Of a DNA stretch of 62,020 nt, positions 19,301-29,080 are shown one piece after another; position 1 is the stretch's first letter, and each line of letters opens with the position of its first letter. The DNA comes from a virus: positions 1 through 62,020 of the IMG/VR virus record IMGVR_UViG_3300032073_000028; one strand, 5' to 3'. The notes under the pieces are model-generated. The model saw only the letters and a program-made list of their open reading frames with translations. It was not told where the DNA came from and made no database searches. The position numbers and the translations under genes were made by a program.

Positions 19301-22300
19301 CTATCCCACGCAATAACTTGTGATGAACTTTCATATTCTAGTGATTGAGAATTATAAGTTACTGCCCCACTAATATATGATATATCTAATTTTTTTGTAT
19401 CTATACCACTTTGAGAAACAAATGTGTTTACTAATGAAGCATTACTATTTGTTCCACTAGCCAACATTTCATCAAATAATTCGTATCCCATACCACTTGA
19501 TACATCCAAACTAAAGTTTGGTGCTGCAAGAGGTGGACAATAATCTTTATCACTATCTCTTAATATTACCTCATGTACTTGAGGTTGAGATTGAATTTTT
19601 GTAATCCAAACTTGTTGATTAGGTTGTACTGTTGTGTTAAGTGGTTCGTATAATTTTAATACAAGTGCATCAAACCCTTCACCATCTACTTGTTTATTAG
19701 TTGGTCTTTTTGTTAATGGGTCTATTTCGTATTTTCTAAATGTTTCTGTATCTACTTCCCAATTAGAAATTACTTCGTTGTTTGCAGAACCAAAGTGTAC
19801 TAAGTGATTTAAATATTTTGAATTAAATTCATCAAATGCATCTTCATTTAAATTTCTAGCAACAGCATCACATAAATCTTTAATTACTTTGTTTCTATTT
19901 AATTTTAAATCTCCTTCATCAAATTTTATTACAATTTCTTCTATCTTCCCTTCAAGAGATTCTTTTTCACCTTTTCCAAATGGTTGTAATAAAAATTTAA
20001 AAGTGTATATATCGCCTTTTTTAGTAAACTTGTTTGTGTACTTTATAAGGTCTTTTACATTTAGTTTTACTAAAGATTGTTTTGGATGTTGAAATCCAAT
20101 TGGTGTACTTTTATCGTGTAACCAAATTCTTACATAATCTGTAAATACTGATTGATATGAAAAACTAAATGGAACATCTAATCCAATAAAATCTGCACCC
20201 TTTATTTCTTTAGGGTAATTTATTTTTCTAATATCAGGAAAATAAGTTATAGATTTACTAACTACATTTACTATTACTGTTTTTTCTGTTCCTTTTTCAC
20301 CCTTTGGGCCATATGGACAGAATGTATATTCATATCTACCTACCCCTTGTGTAAAGAAAGAAGATTTTAATGTAAAACTTCCTGCGGTAGGAAGGTTATC
20401 TAATCCTCTAAATCCTTTTGGTCCTCTTATACTAATATAAGATGCATCTTTGGTTGTATATGGTACATCAACTCGTGTATCACCACCTGTGTTAAACTCT
20501 ACTGTTGTAAATGCTGGAAATACTTGTGGTTGTTTTGATTCTTCTACTTTTCTTGATAAAGTAAATTCCCATTCATATGTTGTATCATATCCTAAAAGAG
20601 TTTGTTTAGTTATTAACTCTAGTGGTATTGAAATTCCATTAGGAGAAGTTTGTTCACATTTTTCAAATAATATACCATTTTTGATTTCAACAGATACACT
20701 AAAATTTGGATATCTATCTAATATTGTTTGATAATTCGTTGAATGCCAATCATCATCTCCAAGAGTGAATTTTCTTACTACTGCTCCACCTACATCATGA
20801 ATATTTAATGTACCCCAATTATCTATTCCTCTTTCAGTAGATTGTGATATTTTTAAAATTGGTGGTACTTTTGGGTCTGGTGGAAGTTCTATTTTTCCAT
20901 ATGAGAATGGTAAATGTACATGTCCAACTTCATCTTTAATTCTTAATGTACCACCATATTCTCCTAATGGATATGTTCCAAATGTTTTATTATTTTCTAA
21001 AATGATAAGATTGTATCCATCAAGTTTTAAAACATATCTTTCTTTTGAAGCTGCTGCACCATTTTTAATACCATTAACTGAACCGATTACTTGACTAATT
21101 TTCGGATTCCAAGAAACAGATGCAGTTCTTGCTACACCATATGTTTTACTATTACCTGCAAGTGCATCTGTTGCAGGGTCTCCACTCATTCGTGGTGATT
21201 CTAATCCTTTAATAGTAGAAGTTATTGTATCAACTTTACCATTTGCATTAGCACCCGCGTCATAAAATAGTTGTATAGTTAATCGTGTTGGGTCTGGTTT
21301 AGGTGGTTCATCAATTGGTGGTTGTTCGTATTGTTGAACAATTGTAAAATCACGAGTTAATCCTTCTGTGTTAGTAACTCTAACTGTTGCTGTTCTTTTA
21401 AATGTTGTACCACTACCATCTGGTACAGGTCCTGCTTGAAAGTTTATAAAGTTACTACTTGTACCTTTTGAACCTTGTTTTGGAATTGATATCCAATCTC
21501 CTCCGTTTAAAGCAGCAAGTGTGAAATCTGATGTTGATGTAATACTTAAATTAAATTGACCAGCATCTCTTCCAACAGTTCCTATTGTTGGTGCTACAGT
21601 AAGTTCTTTAGTAGTTGGAAATACAAATACTAATCCATTAAATGGAATTTCATTAAATTGTAAATCCTTTATTCCATTAGTGGTTGTTCCTAAAAACTGA
21701 GTTACCTCATTTGAACCTCTAGGTCTCCATTGGTCATTTGGTGATGTTTTTTGATATAATTGGTATCGTAAATCATTACCATACAAACTTGGTAATTGTT
21801 CTAATTTATAAAACCAAGTAGAATTTTTTCCACCCTGTCCTTCTGCTCCCCATGTTGCAATTAACTTTGTACTTGTTGTTGTTTCTGCAGGATAGTGAAG
21901 TGTTTTAGTTTTTATAGATGGGTAATCTGCATCTAACGAATCTATACTACTGTTTACTCTAAATGTATTTGGTGCACCAAATCCAGCTGCATATTGAAAT
22001 TTTAATTTTATAGTTCCACCTGTAGGTGTTGGAACTTTAGGTCTACAACGAGCAGGTTCTACCATTGTTGCACCTAGTTTTCTACCATCATAACCAATCT
22101 TTACTGCTGCACCATCTATCCAATACCATTGATTTGCTCCATTATATACAGGTTGTGATTGACTAAATGATGGAGCCGAACCATAAAATTGTTGGTGAAC
22201 AAAGTTATCACCCATATCTTGAGATACATACACTCCAACTGGATTACCTGTTCCTTGTGCTGCAAACGCAGCACATTCATCAGCATATGGACCATTAATC

Positions 22301-22908
22301 ATTAATAGATGTGATGCTCCAATCGCAGGTGGTGTTGGGGTGAATGTTGGTGTAGGTCCTCCCTCCATTGGTGAAAATACTGATTCAAACCCACTCGTGG
22401 AAACTCTCTCTCCAGTATTCATTGTTGAAACTGGTGTCATTGCTTGTCCAGATGCAACAAGTGCATTAGTTGCAGGTGATGAAAAGTTTGCAACAATAGG
22501 TGTACCCAAATTTTCTACTACTGAATCTGTATATGCTGCATCAGTTGGTAACCCTCTAACACCAGTTCTTTGAGGTGGTACAATTGCGGCTTGTGGTGGT
22601 GAAAATGTTTGTATCGGTGGCACCGGCGGTGTTGGCGGCGGTGGCGGTGGTGGAGGTGGTAATTGTACTATTGGTGGTGCCGGCGGTATTGGTGGCACAA
22701 ATATTGGTGGTGCCGGAGGCGGCGGTGTTGGTGTTACATTAAATGTTGGTGGGGGTGTTAATATAGGTGGAAATGTTATAGGAGGAAAATTACTCCAATC
22801 TATTTTAAATGGTTTAATATTAAATGGATTGGCTAAATCCTTGACAGTATTCTTGTTGCTTTTTCCAAAGTTTCCAAAATTTAATCCTGTAAATGGAATA
22901 TTATACAT
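16336..22908 (-). CDS. Giant virion protein with polyproline, BACON-like and lectin-like domains
   Basis: 2,190 residues. From N to C: a proline-rich region (about 41-110) including nine consecutive prolines; a segment with a small lectin-like look (about 195-290); a BACON-like domain at about 436-527 (GGDWISIPKQG...RTATVRVTN...DFTIVQQY), a fold common in Bacteroidetes glycan-binding proteins; several Ig-like repeats; a central helical region (about 1200-1400) with FGSGEERIKNFWYKV resembling marine T4-like structural proteins; a concanavalin-A/LamG-like domain (about 1490-1645, ending in FSASIDNIKLWRTAL); and a Ser/Thr-rich C-terminus. Probably a long baseplate-attached fibre or host-glycan-binding adhesin. 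Domain calls are from motif reading only. Confidence 0.8.
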   Translation of the reverse strand: MYNIPFTGLNFGNFGKSNKNTVKDLANPFNIKPFKIDWSNFPPITFPPILTPPPTFNVTPTPPPPAPPIFVPPIPPAPPIVQLPPPPPPPPPTPPVPPIQTFSPPQAAIVPPQRTGVRGLPTDAAYTDSVVENLGTPIVANFSSPATNALVASGQAMTPVSTMNTGERVSTSGFESVFSPMEGGPTPTFTPTPPAIGASHLLMINGPYADECAAFAAQGTGNPVGVYVSQDMGDNFVHQQFYGSAPSFSQSQPVYNGANQWYWIDGAAVKIGYDGRKLGATMVEPARCRPKVPTPTGGTIKLKFQYAAGFGAPNTFRVNSSIDSLDADYPSIKTKTLHYPAETTTSTKLIATWGAEGQGGKNSTWFYKLEQLPSLYGNDLRYQLYQKTSPNDQWRPRGSNEVTQFLGTTTNGIKDLQFNEIPFNGLVFVFPTTKELTVAPTIGTVGRDAGQFNLSITSTSDFTLAALNGGDWISIPKQGSKGTSSNFINFQAGPVPDGSGTTFKRTATVRVTNTEGLTRDFTIVQQYEQPPIDEPPKPDPTRLTIQLFYDAGANANGKVDTITSTIKGLESPRMSGDPATDALAGNSKTYGVARTASVSWNPKISQVIGSVNGIKNGAAASKERYVLKLDGYNLIILENNKTFGTYPLGEYGGTLRIKDEVGHVHLPFSYGKIELPPDPKVPPILKISQSTERGIDNWGTLNIHDVGGAVVRKFTLGDDDWHSTNYQTILDRYPNFSVSVEIKNGILFEKCEQTSPNGISIPLELITKQTLLGYDTTYEWEFTLSRKVEESKQPQVFPAFTTVEFNTGGDTRVDVPYTTKDASYISIRGPKGFRGLDNLPTAGSFTLKSSFFTQGVGRYEYTFCPYGPKGEKGTEKTVIVNVVSKSITYFPDIRKINYPKEIKGADFIGLDVPFSFSYQSVFTDYVRIWLHDKSTPIGFQHPKQSLVKLNVKDLIKYTNKFTKKGDIYTFKFLLQPFGKGEKESLEGKIEEIVIKFDEGDLKLNRNKVIKDLCDAVARNLNEDAFDEFNSKYLNHLVHFGSANNEVISNWEVDTETFRKYEIDPLTKRPTNKQVDGEGFDALVLKLYEPLNTTVQPNQQVWITKIQSQPQVHEVILRDSDKDYCPPLAAPNFSLDVSSGMGYELFDEMLASGTNSNASLVNTFVSQSGIDTKKLDISYISGAVTYNSQSLEYESSSQVIAWDRFSHFGSGEERIKNFWYKVSSIENYNNVSASLETSDNASTSLTVVAEKERQIRKINEIIAGFDGFEEFLYTDTGSLSYPKNSNGILLSTGSSDAINWYDVTGISGSKYDYYNPNYLPNNIPQFVKDDKENADFILFLDMIGHHFDILWAYTENINRARKLEHKKLNNGVSDELVREMLRSFGYQPKSTMDTAPLWEFALGQYNNQNQARTDGTTSSIMTGKQRQNQIWRRILNNLPYIYKSKGTSRGLKAILSTYGISEGILRIQEFGGPPPTNISQPTQYTETVDTFGLKTNSNSFVTIPWHSGSSYPHTIEFSVQTEEKEDAVIFRNDQMYLELIHDTGSLAKFKFHISGSGIAESIETNSLPFFSDTINTFMIRRTYSSGSVNEVFDIFAKEPFQERIRAQVSASVQVAYGESGWESGSEIVFGGFSASIDNIKLWRTALSESIFDEHVLAPDMYNGNSISSSTEDLFIRLDFEKAENIAESSSFSPSGSYQNTAPSADTLYGEQFVSMSGFITSSTYPFGSFEKKTVERTRVVPATGLAAADKVRLTTQNVDSELSPFARATKSGLKNQATDSDRIGIFISPTNNINRDITKALGGTFKIDDFIGDPCSYYDEDYNELKAFRRKFFKKYTINYDGFYNLVKYIDNTLFDAIGTLLPGRSKTTTGLLIEPHLLERNKQQRKRPSGIIFEELVGTEDISKNSIISISSSTEPITAVLTSSVFTPDFGGSEDYYETTLDYSIIDNISGSHTVYETTMDYDFVDQIGASHLSVEGLVTGSNRATPVSTTILSNNNNEGSLIFNIPATATGSATGQYVRDMFETIPADDNGDYYNEGYGITAKNGHSIVTFLTPNGRDKERRKYYMITKNVTDTFPILNNSSDQTSGTTDTAVTSQKKILTYVSISGSAPAVGGDIVTVQPVDGNLGSHYIYTKDTSTGLENSYFNGCKQTQATTIDGGPAFETFVTNPNTLKVSDSGRGSGEPILDVE

Positions 22909-22920
22909 ATCTTTTTTTTA

Positions 22921-23427
22921 TTATCCTCCGTATTGTCCAAATATTGAGTTGATTCCTTGTAACATTGGGTTAAATTTCATAGCCCCTGCATCACCTGTTG
23001 GCCCTGGTATACCTATATTCTTAGGTATAGTAATTGGTCCAAATGGTTTTATATTTATTGGATAAGTTTCAAAATCCAATTTTATTTGAGATGCGTCAAA
23101 TGGTGGTAAATTTAAATTAGCCAATTTAGATAAATCTATATCGGGTAAAGTAATTTCTGGTAAACCTCCTGAAATTTTTGGAAGTTTTATATTAGCTAAA
23201 CCTTCTGAAATCATTGCAGGAGTAATTTTAGGTATTACGATTGGTGGTAATAATGGTAAAGTTTCATCGGTATAAACGAGGTTATTAGCGTTACTTATAG
23301 GCGGTGTTACCTCTTTTACTTCAGGTGCTGGTGTTGGGTATGCTATCCCTACATTCTGTTTAAAGTAAATAGTTTTACTTAAACCATCTGAATTCCTAAA
23401 TATTATTTTAACGCTTCTAAATGCCAT
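22921..23427 (-). CDS. Proline/isoleucine-rich virion-associated protein
   Basis: 168 residues. A short N-terminal beta region (MAFRSVKIIFRNSDG) is followed by a low-complexity segment of repeating I/L-P units (LPKISGGLPEITLPDIDL), then a GIPGPTGDAG collagen-like tail. Sits between the 467-residue and 2,190-residue structural genes with 12-15 nt spacing. An ATATTTATA motif lies 3 nt before its ATG, so a transcript starting there would be almost leaderless. No known family. Confidence 0.6.
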   Translation of the reverse strand: MAFRSVKIIFRNSDGLSKTIYFKQNVGIAYPTPAPEVKEVTPPISNANNLVYTDETLPLLPPIVIPKITPAMISEGLANIKLPKISGGLPEITLPDIDLSKLANLNLPPFDASQIKLDFETYPINIKPFGPITIPKNIGIPGPTGDAGAMKFNPMLQGINSIFGQYGG

Positions 23428-23430
23428 ATC

Positions 23431-23439
23431 TATAAATAT
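23431..23439 (-). promoter_or_regulatory. Candidate late promoter motif ATATTTATA
   Basis: Ends 3 nt before the ATG of the proline-rich gene and lies in the 15-nt gap after the preceding gene. Confidence 0.4.
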
Positions 23440-23442
23440 TCT

Positions 23443-24846
23443 TTATCTGTATTCTCCTATGTTTAAATCGTCTCTATCTACTACCATGTCTACTTCGCCA
23501 GGGAGAGGGATATTTCTACCTCCTCCTCCTCCACCAGTTCTTGTAACAGGCCCAGGGTCATAATCCATACCAGTTCCTCTTGGTGGAGGTGGTGCGTCAT
23601 CAACTTTTATTTGCTCTTGTGTAGGAAGATATTTAAATCTATAATCTGTATTACCTCCTTGTAAAGTTGATTGATTTGCTAGTATCCAATCGTTTCCACC
23701 ACTTTCGTATTCGATTGTTACTGTTACTGGAGAACTTGAATTTACACCTATTTCAACTCTACCACCTTGTATAATACCAGTTGATAGTTGTGCAGGACTT
23801 ACTGTTAAGAAAGATAATGGGTCTGATGTATCCTCGTTTAGTATTTCATCTTCTATATCTTCTACATCTTCTTCAAAATCAATTGATTCAGTAATTCCTG
23901 TATCTGTTGATTCAAACTTAGTATCTCCTTTTATTTCTTTTATTATTTCTCTTACATCTACACTTGGGTCTAACACCATTGTAGTATAAGTTTCATCTTG
24001 TACATTCCTTTTTGGTAAATGTACATCTATTAAATTACAAGTTATCTCTAAAATATTTTTTAACAATTCACCGATATCTAAAAAAGTATCGTCTGCATTA
24101 GGATTTGGTTGACCATAATTTATTGCATCTCTAGGGTCAAAGAATTTACCTTGAGTATAATATTTAATTGCTTCTTTAACTTTCTTAGTTACTAAAATAA
24201 AAAGTTGTTCAAGACTATTAAGTTTGAATTCTTTTAAAATTTGTAATCGATACTCTTTAGAATGTTTGTTAATAAAACTTCTTATTATATCTTCAACTTT
24301 TATACTTTCAAGAAACTCATCTATATGATATATAACATCATCTCTAAATGATTTTCCTTTTGCAAATCCATCATATTGTTTAAATAATTCTTCATCAACT
24401 TTACCATCTGCTTTAGTAACTGGTACTAATCTAATTTCAGTTCTTGATGGTGCTATTTCATGAATGTATAATTTTTCTGTATTGTGTCTACCTACTCTAT
24501 TGTTTAGTAGTTGAAACTGTACTTTAAATAATCCTAGATTATATCCTGCCTCTTTTAATAATTTTTCAACATCAATAAAATACTCTTCTACACCATCTCC
24601 GGCATCTTTTGATAGGAAGTACTCATTTATATTTTGTATGTTAATAGAGATGTGTCTAGTCAACTCTCCTGATTCTCCTTGTGGTAATTGATTATCACTG
24701 GCATCGTATATAGTAAATTCGATTATATCTTCTTTACCTTTACCGAAGTTAGATTCACGCATACCTCTTTGGATTATTTCTAGGTCTTTTCCTAATAATC
24801 TTAAGCCGGTTCTTGTATCTATATTTTTAAAATCTTCTACTGCCAT
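23443..24846 (-). CDS. Baseplate-region structural protein
   Basis: 467 residues. The N-terminal 170 residues are mixed alpha/beta (FTIYDASDNQLPQGESGELT, then KVQFQLLNNRVG), followed by a helical middle (DVIYHIDEFLESIKVEDIIRS) and an Ig-like C-terminus with a Gly-rich tail (RTGGGGGGRNIPLPG). The N-terminal pattern recurs in proteins beside gp6 in marine T4-like phages. It sits 5 nt from the 378-residue gene. Function in the virion is not established. Confidence 0.65.
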   Translation of the reverse strand: MAVEDFKNIDTRTGLRLLGKDLEIIQRGMRESNFGKGKEDIIEFTIYDASDNQLPQGESGELTRHISINIQNINEYFLSKDAGDGVEEYFIDVEKLLKEAGYNLGLFKVQFQLLNNRVGRHNTEKLYIHEIAPSRTEIRLVPVTKADGKVDEELFKQYDGFAKGKSFRDDVIYHIDEFLESIKVEDIIRSFINKHSKEYRLQILKEFKLNSLEQLFILVTKKVKEAIKYYTQGKFFDPRDAINYGQPNPNADDTFLDIGELLKNILEITCNLIDVHLPKRNVQDETYTTMVLDPSVDVREIIKEIKGDTKFESTDTGITESIDFEEDVEDIEDEILNEDTSDPLSFLTVSPAQLSTGIIQGGRVEIGVNSSSPVTVTIEYESGGNDWILANQSTLQGGNTDYRFKYLPTQEQIKVDDAPPPPRGTGMDYDPGPVTRTGGGGGGRNIPLPGEVDMVVDRDDLNIGEYR

Positions 24847-24851
24847 AATTT

Positions 24852-25988
24852 TTAATCCATACTACTATCTGTACCTACCTCAACACTAAAAGATGTAGGG
24901 CCGGGAGTATTTTCTGCGTAATTTTTTACTTTATAATCTCTGGTATATGTTACTTTATGTTCTAGTTGATTACCTTGTTGGTCTGTAAATTTTAAATCAA
25001 TATATTGATTTTTTCTCCATCCACTATTTTGACTTTCTTTCCACCCACCTGGTCTTTTTACTCCAATTGTAAGTGTGGTAGCTCCTGGCTTACCACATTT
25101 ACCTAAATCATCGTTCCACTCTGTTCCCGCAGGAACATTAAAGGATGCTGGTATATAAGTTCGTGTGGCATTATCTGGTCTTGCTGTATTTGATTTAGAA
25201 CATTGTACTGTTTTTGGAGTTGTACCGAAGTTATAGAAAACAAGTTCTTGACCATTAGGTCTTTTGTAACTTCCATAATCCCAATCAAAGAATAGTCCAG
25301 GTTTAGTTGGCATACCAACATTTCCAACTGGAACTTTCATAGCAAAATCTCCTACTTCATCTTGTATTGAAGAATTCATATAGTTTGTTGCTATTACATT
25401 TTCTACTTGTGCATTTAAAGCTTGAATTGCTAATAAAGATGCTTGTAATTGAGCCTTGATAGCTTCAAATCTAGCTTCAAGAGATACTCTTTCAATAGCT
25501 TCTTGTGTTGAGCGTTCTACTGCTTTTTGTAATTCAATTACAGTATCTTTAAATTGGTCAGATAATGATATGTATAAGTTTTCTAATTCTGATAATGAAA
25601 GTTCTGCAGAGATTTTTAATTCTCTTTGGGTATCTCTATCAGCTGTCATAGCAATCAAATCTGCAGTTAAATCATTTACATTAGTTTCTAAATCTTCTAT
25701 TTCTATTGATTGAGATGCAATTGTATCTAATGCCTCTTCGTATATACTTCTTAAAACAACATCTGGTAAATCTTTTCTACTTCTTACTAACTCATCTACC
25801 TTAATATCTAAGGCCTTTTCAACTTCTTTATTAATGTATTTAGGAACTTCTAAAAACCCAACCGATTCACCATCTTTTTTGTTTTTTGCAAGGGAAATTT
25901 GTCTAGTATTGTTTTCTTCATACTTGACTGTATCTGAACTACTGCTTACTATTAGTTGTTCTGCTCTTTCCTTGTCTCCTAATGCCAT
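24852..25988 (-). CDS. Coiled-coil structural protein
   Basis: 378 residues. Residues about 85-195 are a long coiled coil (ETNVNDLTADLIAMTADRDT and following), and the C-terminal 150 residues are beta-rich with a GVKRPGGWKES...KNQYIDLKFTD pattern. This stalk-plus-head plan suits a short tail fibre or baseplate extension. It lies 5 nt downstream of the DNRLRE-like gene. Family not recognised. Confidence 0.65.
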   Translation of the reverse strand: MALGDKERAEQLIVSSSSDTVKYEENNTRQISLAKNKKDGESVGFLEVPKYINKEVEKALDIKVDELVRSRKDLPDVVLRSIYEEALDTIASQSIEIEDLETNVNDLTADLIAMTADRDTQRELKISAELSLSELENLYISLSDQFKDTVIELQKAVERSTQEAIERVSLEARFEAIKAQLQASLLAIQALNAQVENVIATNYMNSSIQDEVGDFAMKVPVGNVGMPTKPGLFFDWDYGSYKRPNGQELVFYNFGTTPKTVQCSKSNTARPDNATRTYIPASFNVPAGTEWNDDLGKCGKPGATTLTIGVKRPGGWKESQNSGWRKNQYIDLKFTDQQGNQLEHKVTYTRDYKVKNYAENTPGPTSFSVEVGTDSSMD

Positions 25989-25993
25989 ATCTA

Positions 25994-27052
25994 TTATTTA
26001 ACCACTTCAAATGTTATATCATCATCAAAATATTCAACAGTTCCACTTCTTTCTATTTTAAACTCAACCTTATAATCTCGATTGATTTCAAAATTTAAAA
26101 GATTTAATTTAAAATAATTTCCACTTGCATTACAAGATATTTTTGAATAATCACCAAATGGAATTATAATATCGTTACTGTTTAAATCAGATATTTGATA
26201 ATATGATGAAGTTGGTAAATAATTTACATCATTGTATGCAAAAGTATTTGAAAAAGTTCTTGATGGATATAATTCTCTACCATGAACCTCTATTTTAGGT
26301 GTTGAGCCTACTTTGTATGATTTCTTTAATCTTTTTGTATTTATTTTAATATCATCAGTTAGAGTTACTGCTGATAATGAACCTGTATTAAATTCAGAAT
26401 CATCCCAACCTACTCTTATTTTTGGTTGGTGTATTGTATGAGTTTCTTTTGAGAAGAATTTTAATTGACCATAATCATTTGTATCATCCTCAAATGTTTT
26501 AGTGTGTTTAACTATAAACCCATTATTTGGAAGAGAACCACTCACCCATGAATCTATTGCAGAAAGTACATCTACATTTAAATCAGATGATTCATATGAG
26601 AATGATTGTGATGCTGCAGAAGCAGTAAACCACATACCACCATTTCCATTATATGAACCAGTACTTTCTAGTGATGCAGAACCAACTAACCATTTAGAAC
26701 CACTTGCTCTATAATTCCAAGTAACTCCATCAGTAGTTATATCATCGAATCTAGTTCCTAATCCCATATCCCATGATTCAGATACTGGATAAATCTCAAT
26801 TGTATAATCTAAAGGAATTTCATTTGATTCGCATTCTTTAAGAATTAATTCTGCTGAACTCATTGTTACTGAACCATTATCAATTGATGATGATAATCCT
26901 CCAATATCAAATTTTACAAGTGAACGAGCAGTATCTTTTAATGAACCATAATAAACTTTAGACACTTCAAGTACTTCATCCAAACCAGTATTCTGTGTCG
27001 GTTGTTGTAAGTATATACTTGCGTCCTTTGATGATGTAACAAAATAATACAT
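25994..27052 (-). CDS. DNRLRE-like domain virion protein
   Basis: 352 residues. The N-terminal 210 residues follow the DNRLRE / CBM96-like jelly-roll plan: SSKDASIYLQ, LVKFDIGG, SSAELILKECES, YTIEIYPVSESWD, TWNYRASG. This fold is common in surface carbohydrate-binding proteins. The C-terminal part is beta-rich. It overlaps the gp6-like gene by one base and is therefore likely co-translated with the baseplate. Possible role: a carbohydrate-contacting module of the baseplate. The domain call is by pattern. Confidence 0.65.
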   Translation of the reverse strand: MYYFVTSSKDASIYLQQPTQNTGLDEVLEVSKVYYGSLKDTARSLVKFDIGGLSSSIDNGSVTMSSAELILKECESNEIPLDYTIEIYPVSESWDMGLGTRFDDITTDGVTWNYRASGSKWLVGSASLESTGSYNGNGGMWFTASAASQSFSYESSDLNVDVLSAIDSWVSGSLPNNGFIVKHTKTFEDDTNDYGQLKFFSKETHTIHQPKIRVGWDDSEFNTGSLSAVTLTDDIKINTKRLKKSYKVGSTPKIEVHGRELYPSRTFSNTFAYNDVNYLPTSSYYQISDLNSNDIIIPFGDYSKISCNASGNYFKLNLLNFEINRDYKVEFKIERSGTVEYFDDDITFEVVK

Positions 27053-29079
27053 TATATGATTCTTCCTTTTATATCTTGGTTAGGGTACTTCAACTCAAAT
27101 ATAGATGGGTCTAACGAAGGATAAATTATATTATTCTTTGTTGCATCTACAAAATTATATGAGCGTGAAGAGTAATTCCCACTACACTTGTTTTTAAATT
27201 CTAATTTCGAAACCGAAACTACACCTTCTATATTTGCAAGGATTAGTTCTACTTCATTTATGTTAATTGTGTCATTAAATGTCCAATTATCTATATTAAA
27301 ATAATCTTGTAAAGCAATATTACAGTTTGTAAGAACTTCTCTTCTGTTGTATCCAGTCAATGCAGTTACATCAAACTCTATTGCAAAATTGATTACATAT
27401 CCGTCAACGATGTTCAATCCATCAGTAATCATTTTATAGTTATTTAAATATCTTTTTAAGTTTTCTTTAACAGCACCATTTAATGTTGTTAAGTTTTTAT
27501 CTGAGTTATATCCAAGAGTATAAATGTTAATACTAAATGGATTTGAGGCATCTGATGCTCTATTTTGTTTACCTTGTAAAAATAAATCTACATTTGCTTT
27601 TACTTCACTTTCAGGTAACCCAGCATTTTTTTCAATTAATTTTATAAATTCTTCTTGATTATCTGGTGATGCCAATGTTGCTGCTGGTGAGTTAGCATCT
27701 AACTTACTATCTTGTATAACGAATGCCTTAGCAACAGAACCAAACTTCGAAGGCATTGCTAAACATCTAACTTGATAATCTTGTGCAGTTACTGCTCTGT
27801 TTTGAGCTCCAAAGTAAGCCAATGCATTTTCTTTTATTTCTTTTATAGTTTCTGCACCTCTACCACCTGTAGCAGGTATTTCGTTTTCACATGCAACTGA
27901 GTTTGTAACTGTATTAAATAAAAGTGCTTCTGCAGAAGTAAATGAAGTTACATCATTTTCATACTCTATACTTGTAATTTGTTTTATATCACCTTTTTTT
28001 ACATTTGAAGTAATACCACCACCTACAAAGTATTTAACTGTTACTGTTGTGTTTGTTGGTGATTGTCCATATGATTTTGTTTTTAAGAAATTTGCTGGGT
28101 CATAGTATTCAGTTAATCTATTATCTGAACCAGCTAAACCTAATCCTATGTTATCAAAATTTGGTACTATTAGTTCATCGTTTACATTACTATCACCACT
28201 ACCAAATTGAATTGTTGTTGAATAATCTTCATTTATAACTGTTGTAAATCTTCTTGGAGTTCTTAGTGTTTTTAAAATAGATGGTACATCCTCTCTGAAC
28301 TGAAACAAATCAGGTTCGTTTGCAGCGGTATTAGGATAATCTATATAAACAAGTTCTTGTCCAAGATAAGGTACTTCGTAGTATTTGTTTGAATTTGCAT
28401 CTCTAACATCATATATTGATATTACATCAGTTTCTTTTAAATCTATTCTTGCGAAATCAGCATTTGGTCCAAAACTAATATCAGATTCTTTTAATATAGC
28501 AGATATTGCCTTTACTTTCTTTTTTACTAAATAGTATTCAGGGTCATTTGTACTTGTGTTTCTTGAAAATACTGTTATTTCTCTTCCACTTGATTCATTA
28601 AAATCTAATAGTTCTTGTGTTACAAAGGTAACTCCACCAATTGATGTTGCAACCATTCCCTCTTTTACTCTTAAATAAAATTTAGTATCTGGTTCGTAAT
28701 CACTTGTTGAACCACTTTTATATTTTGATGGTACAAGTTGATAAATTGATAATTCAGTTACTGCAGGAGATGTAACTTTAGTTTTATATCCTAAATATTT
28801 TGATAATGCTAATACATTTCTTTTATCTTCTGCATATGGCATTAATGATTCTTTAAGAGTATCATCAATGTAGTATCCTAGAACATCACCTATATAAGAT
28901 GCCATTTCAATAAACATCATACCAGGTGAAGATTCGTTAAAATCTGCATGTGTCTTTGGAAAATAAGTTTTTGCAAACTCTATAAGATTTTCTCTAAAAG
29001 ACTTAAAATCTTTATTAAGGTATTTTAGTGATTTACCTTTATCTTTAAAGTTTGAATTTACTGAGTTATTTATTGCCAT
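27052..29079 (-). CDS. Baseplate wedge protein, T4 gp6 / baseplate J-like
   Basis: 675 residues, the usual length for gp6. The N-terminus has the family hallmark: KYLNKDFKSFRENLIEFAKTY, then FNESSPGMMFIEMASYIGDV and LGYYIDDTLKESLMPYAEDK. The C-terminal half matches the baseplate J core (RAVTAQDYQVRCLAMP). gp6 forms the inner ring of the wedge and links neighbouring wedges. It lies 1 nt downstream of the gp25 gene, the classic gp25-gp6 order. Confidence 0.93.
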   Translation of the reverse strand: MAINNSVNSNFKDKGKSLKYLNKDFKSFRENLIEFAKTYFPKTHADFNESSPGMMFIEMASYIGDVLGYYIDDTLKESLMPYAEDKRNVLALSKYLGYKTKVTSPAVTELSIYQLVPSKYKSGSTSDYEPDTKFYLRVKEGMVATSIGGVTFVTQELLDFNESSGREITVFSRNTSTNDPEYYLVKKKVKAISAILKESDISFGPNADFARIDLKETDVISIYDVRDANSNKYYEVPYLGQELVYIDYPNTAANEPDLFQFREDVPSILKTLRTPRRFTTVINEDYSTTIQFGSGDSNVNDELIVPNFDNIGLGLAGSDNRLTEYYDPANFLKTKSYGQSPTNTTVTVKYFVGGGITSNVKKGDIKQITSIEYENDVTSFTSAEALLFNTVTNSVACENEIPATGGRGAETIKEIKENALAYFGAQNRAVTAQDYQVRCLAMPSKFGSVAKAFVIQDSKLDANSPAATLASPDNQEEFIKLIEKNAGLPESEVKANVDLFLQGKQNRASDASNPFSINIYTLGYNSDKNLTTLNGAVKENLKRYLNNYKMITDGLNIVDGYVINFAIEFDVTALTGYNRREVLTNCNIALQDYFNIDNWTFNDTININEVELILANIEGVVSVSKLEFKNKCSGNYSSRSYNFVDATKNNIIYPSLDPSIFELKYPNQDIKGRII

Positions 29080-29080
29080 T

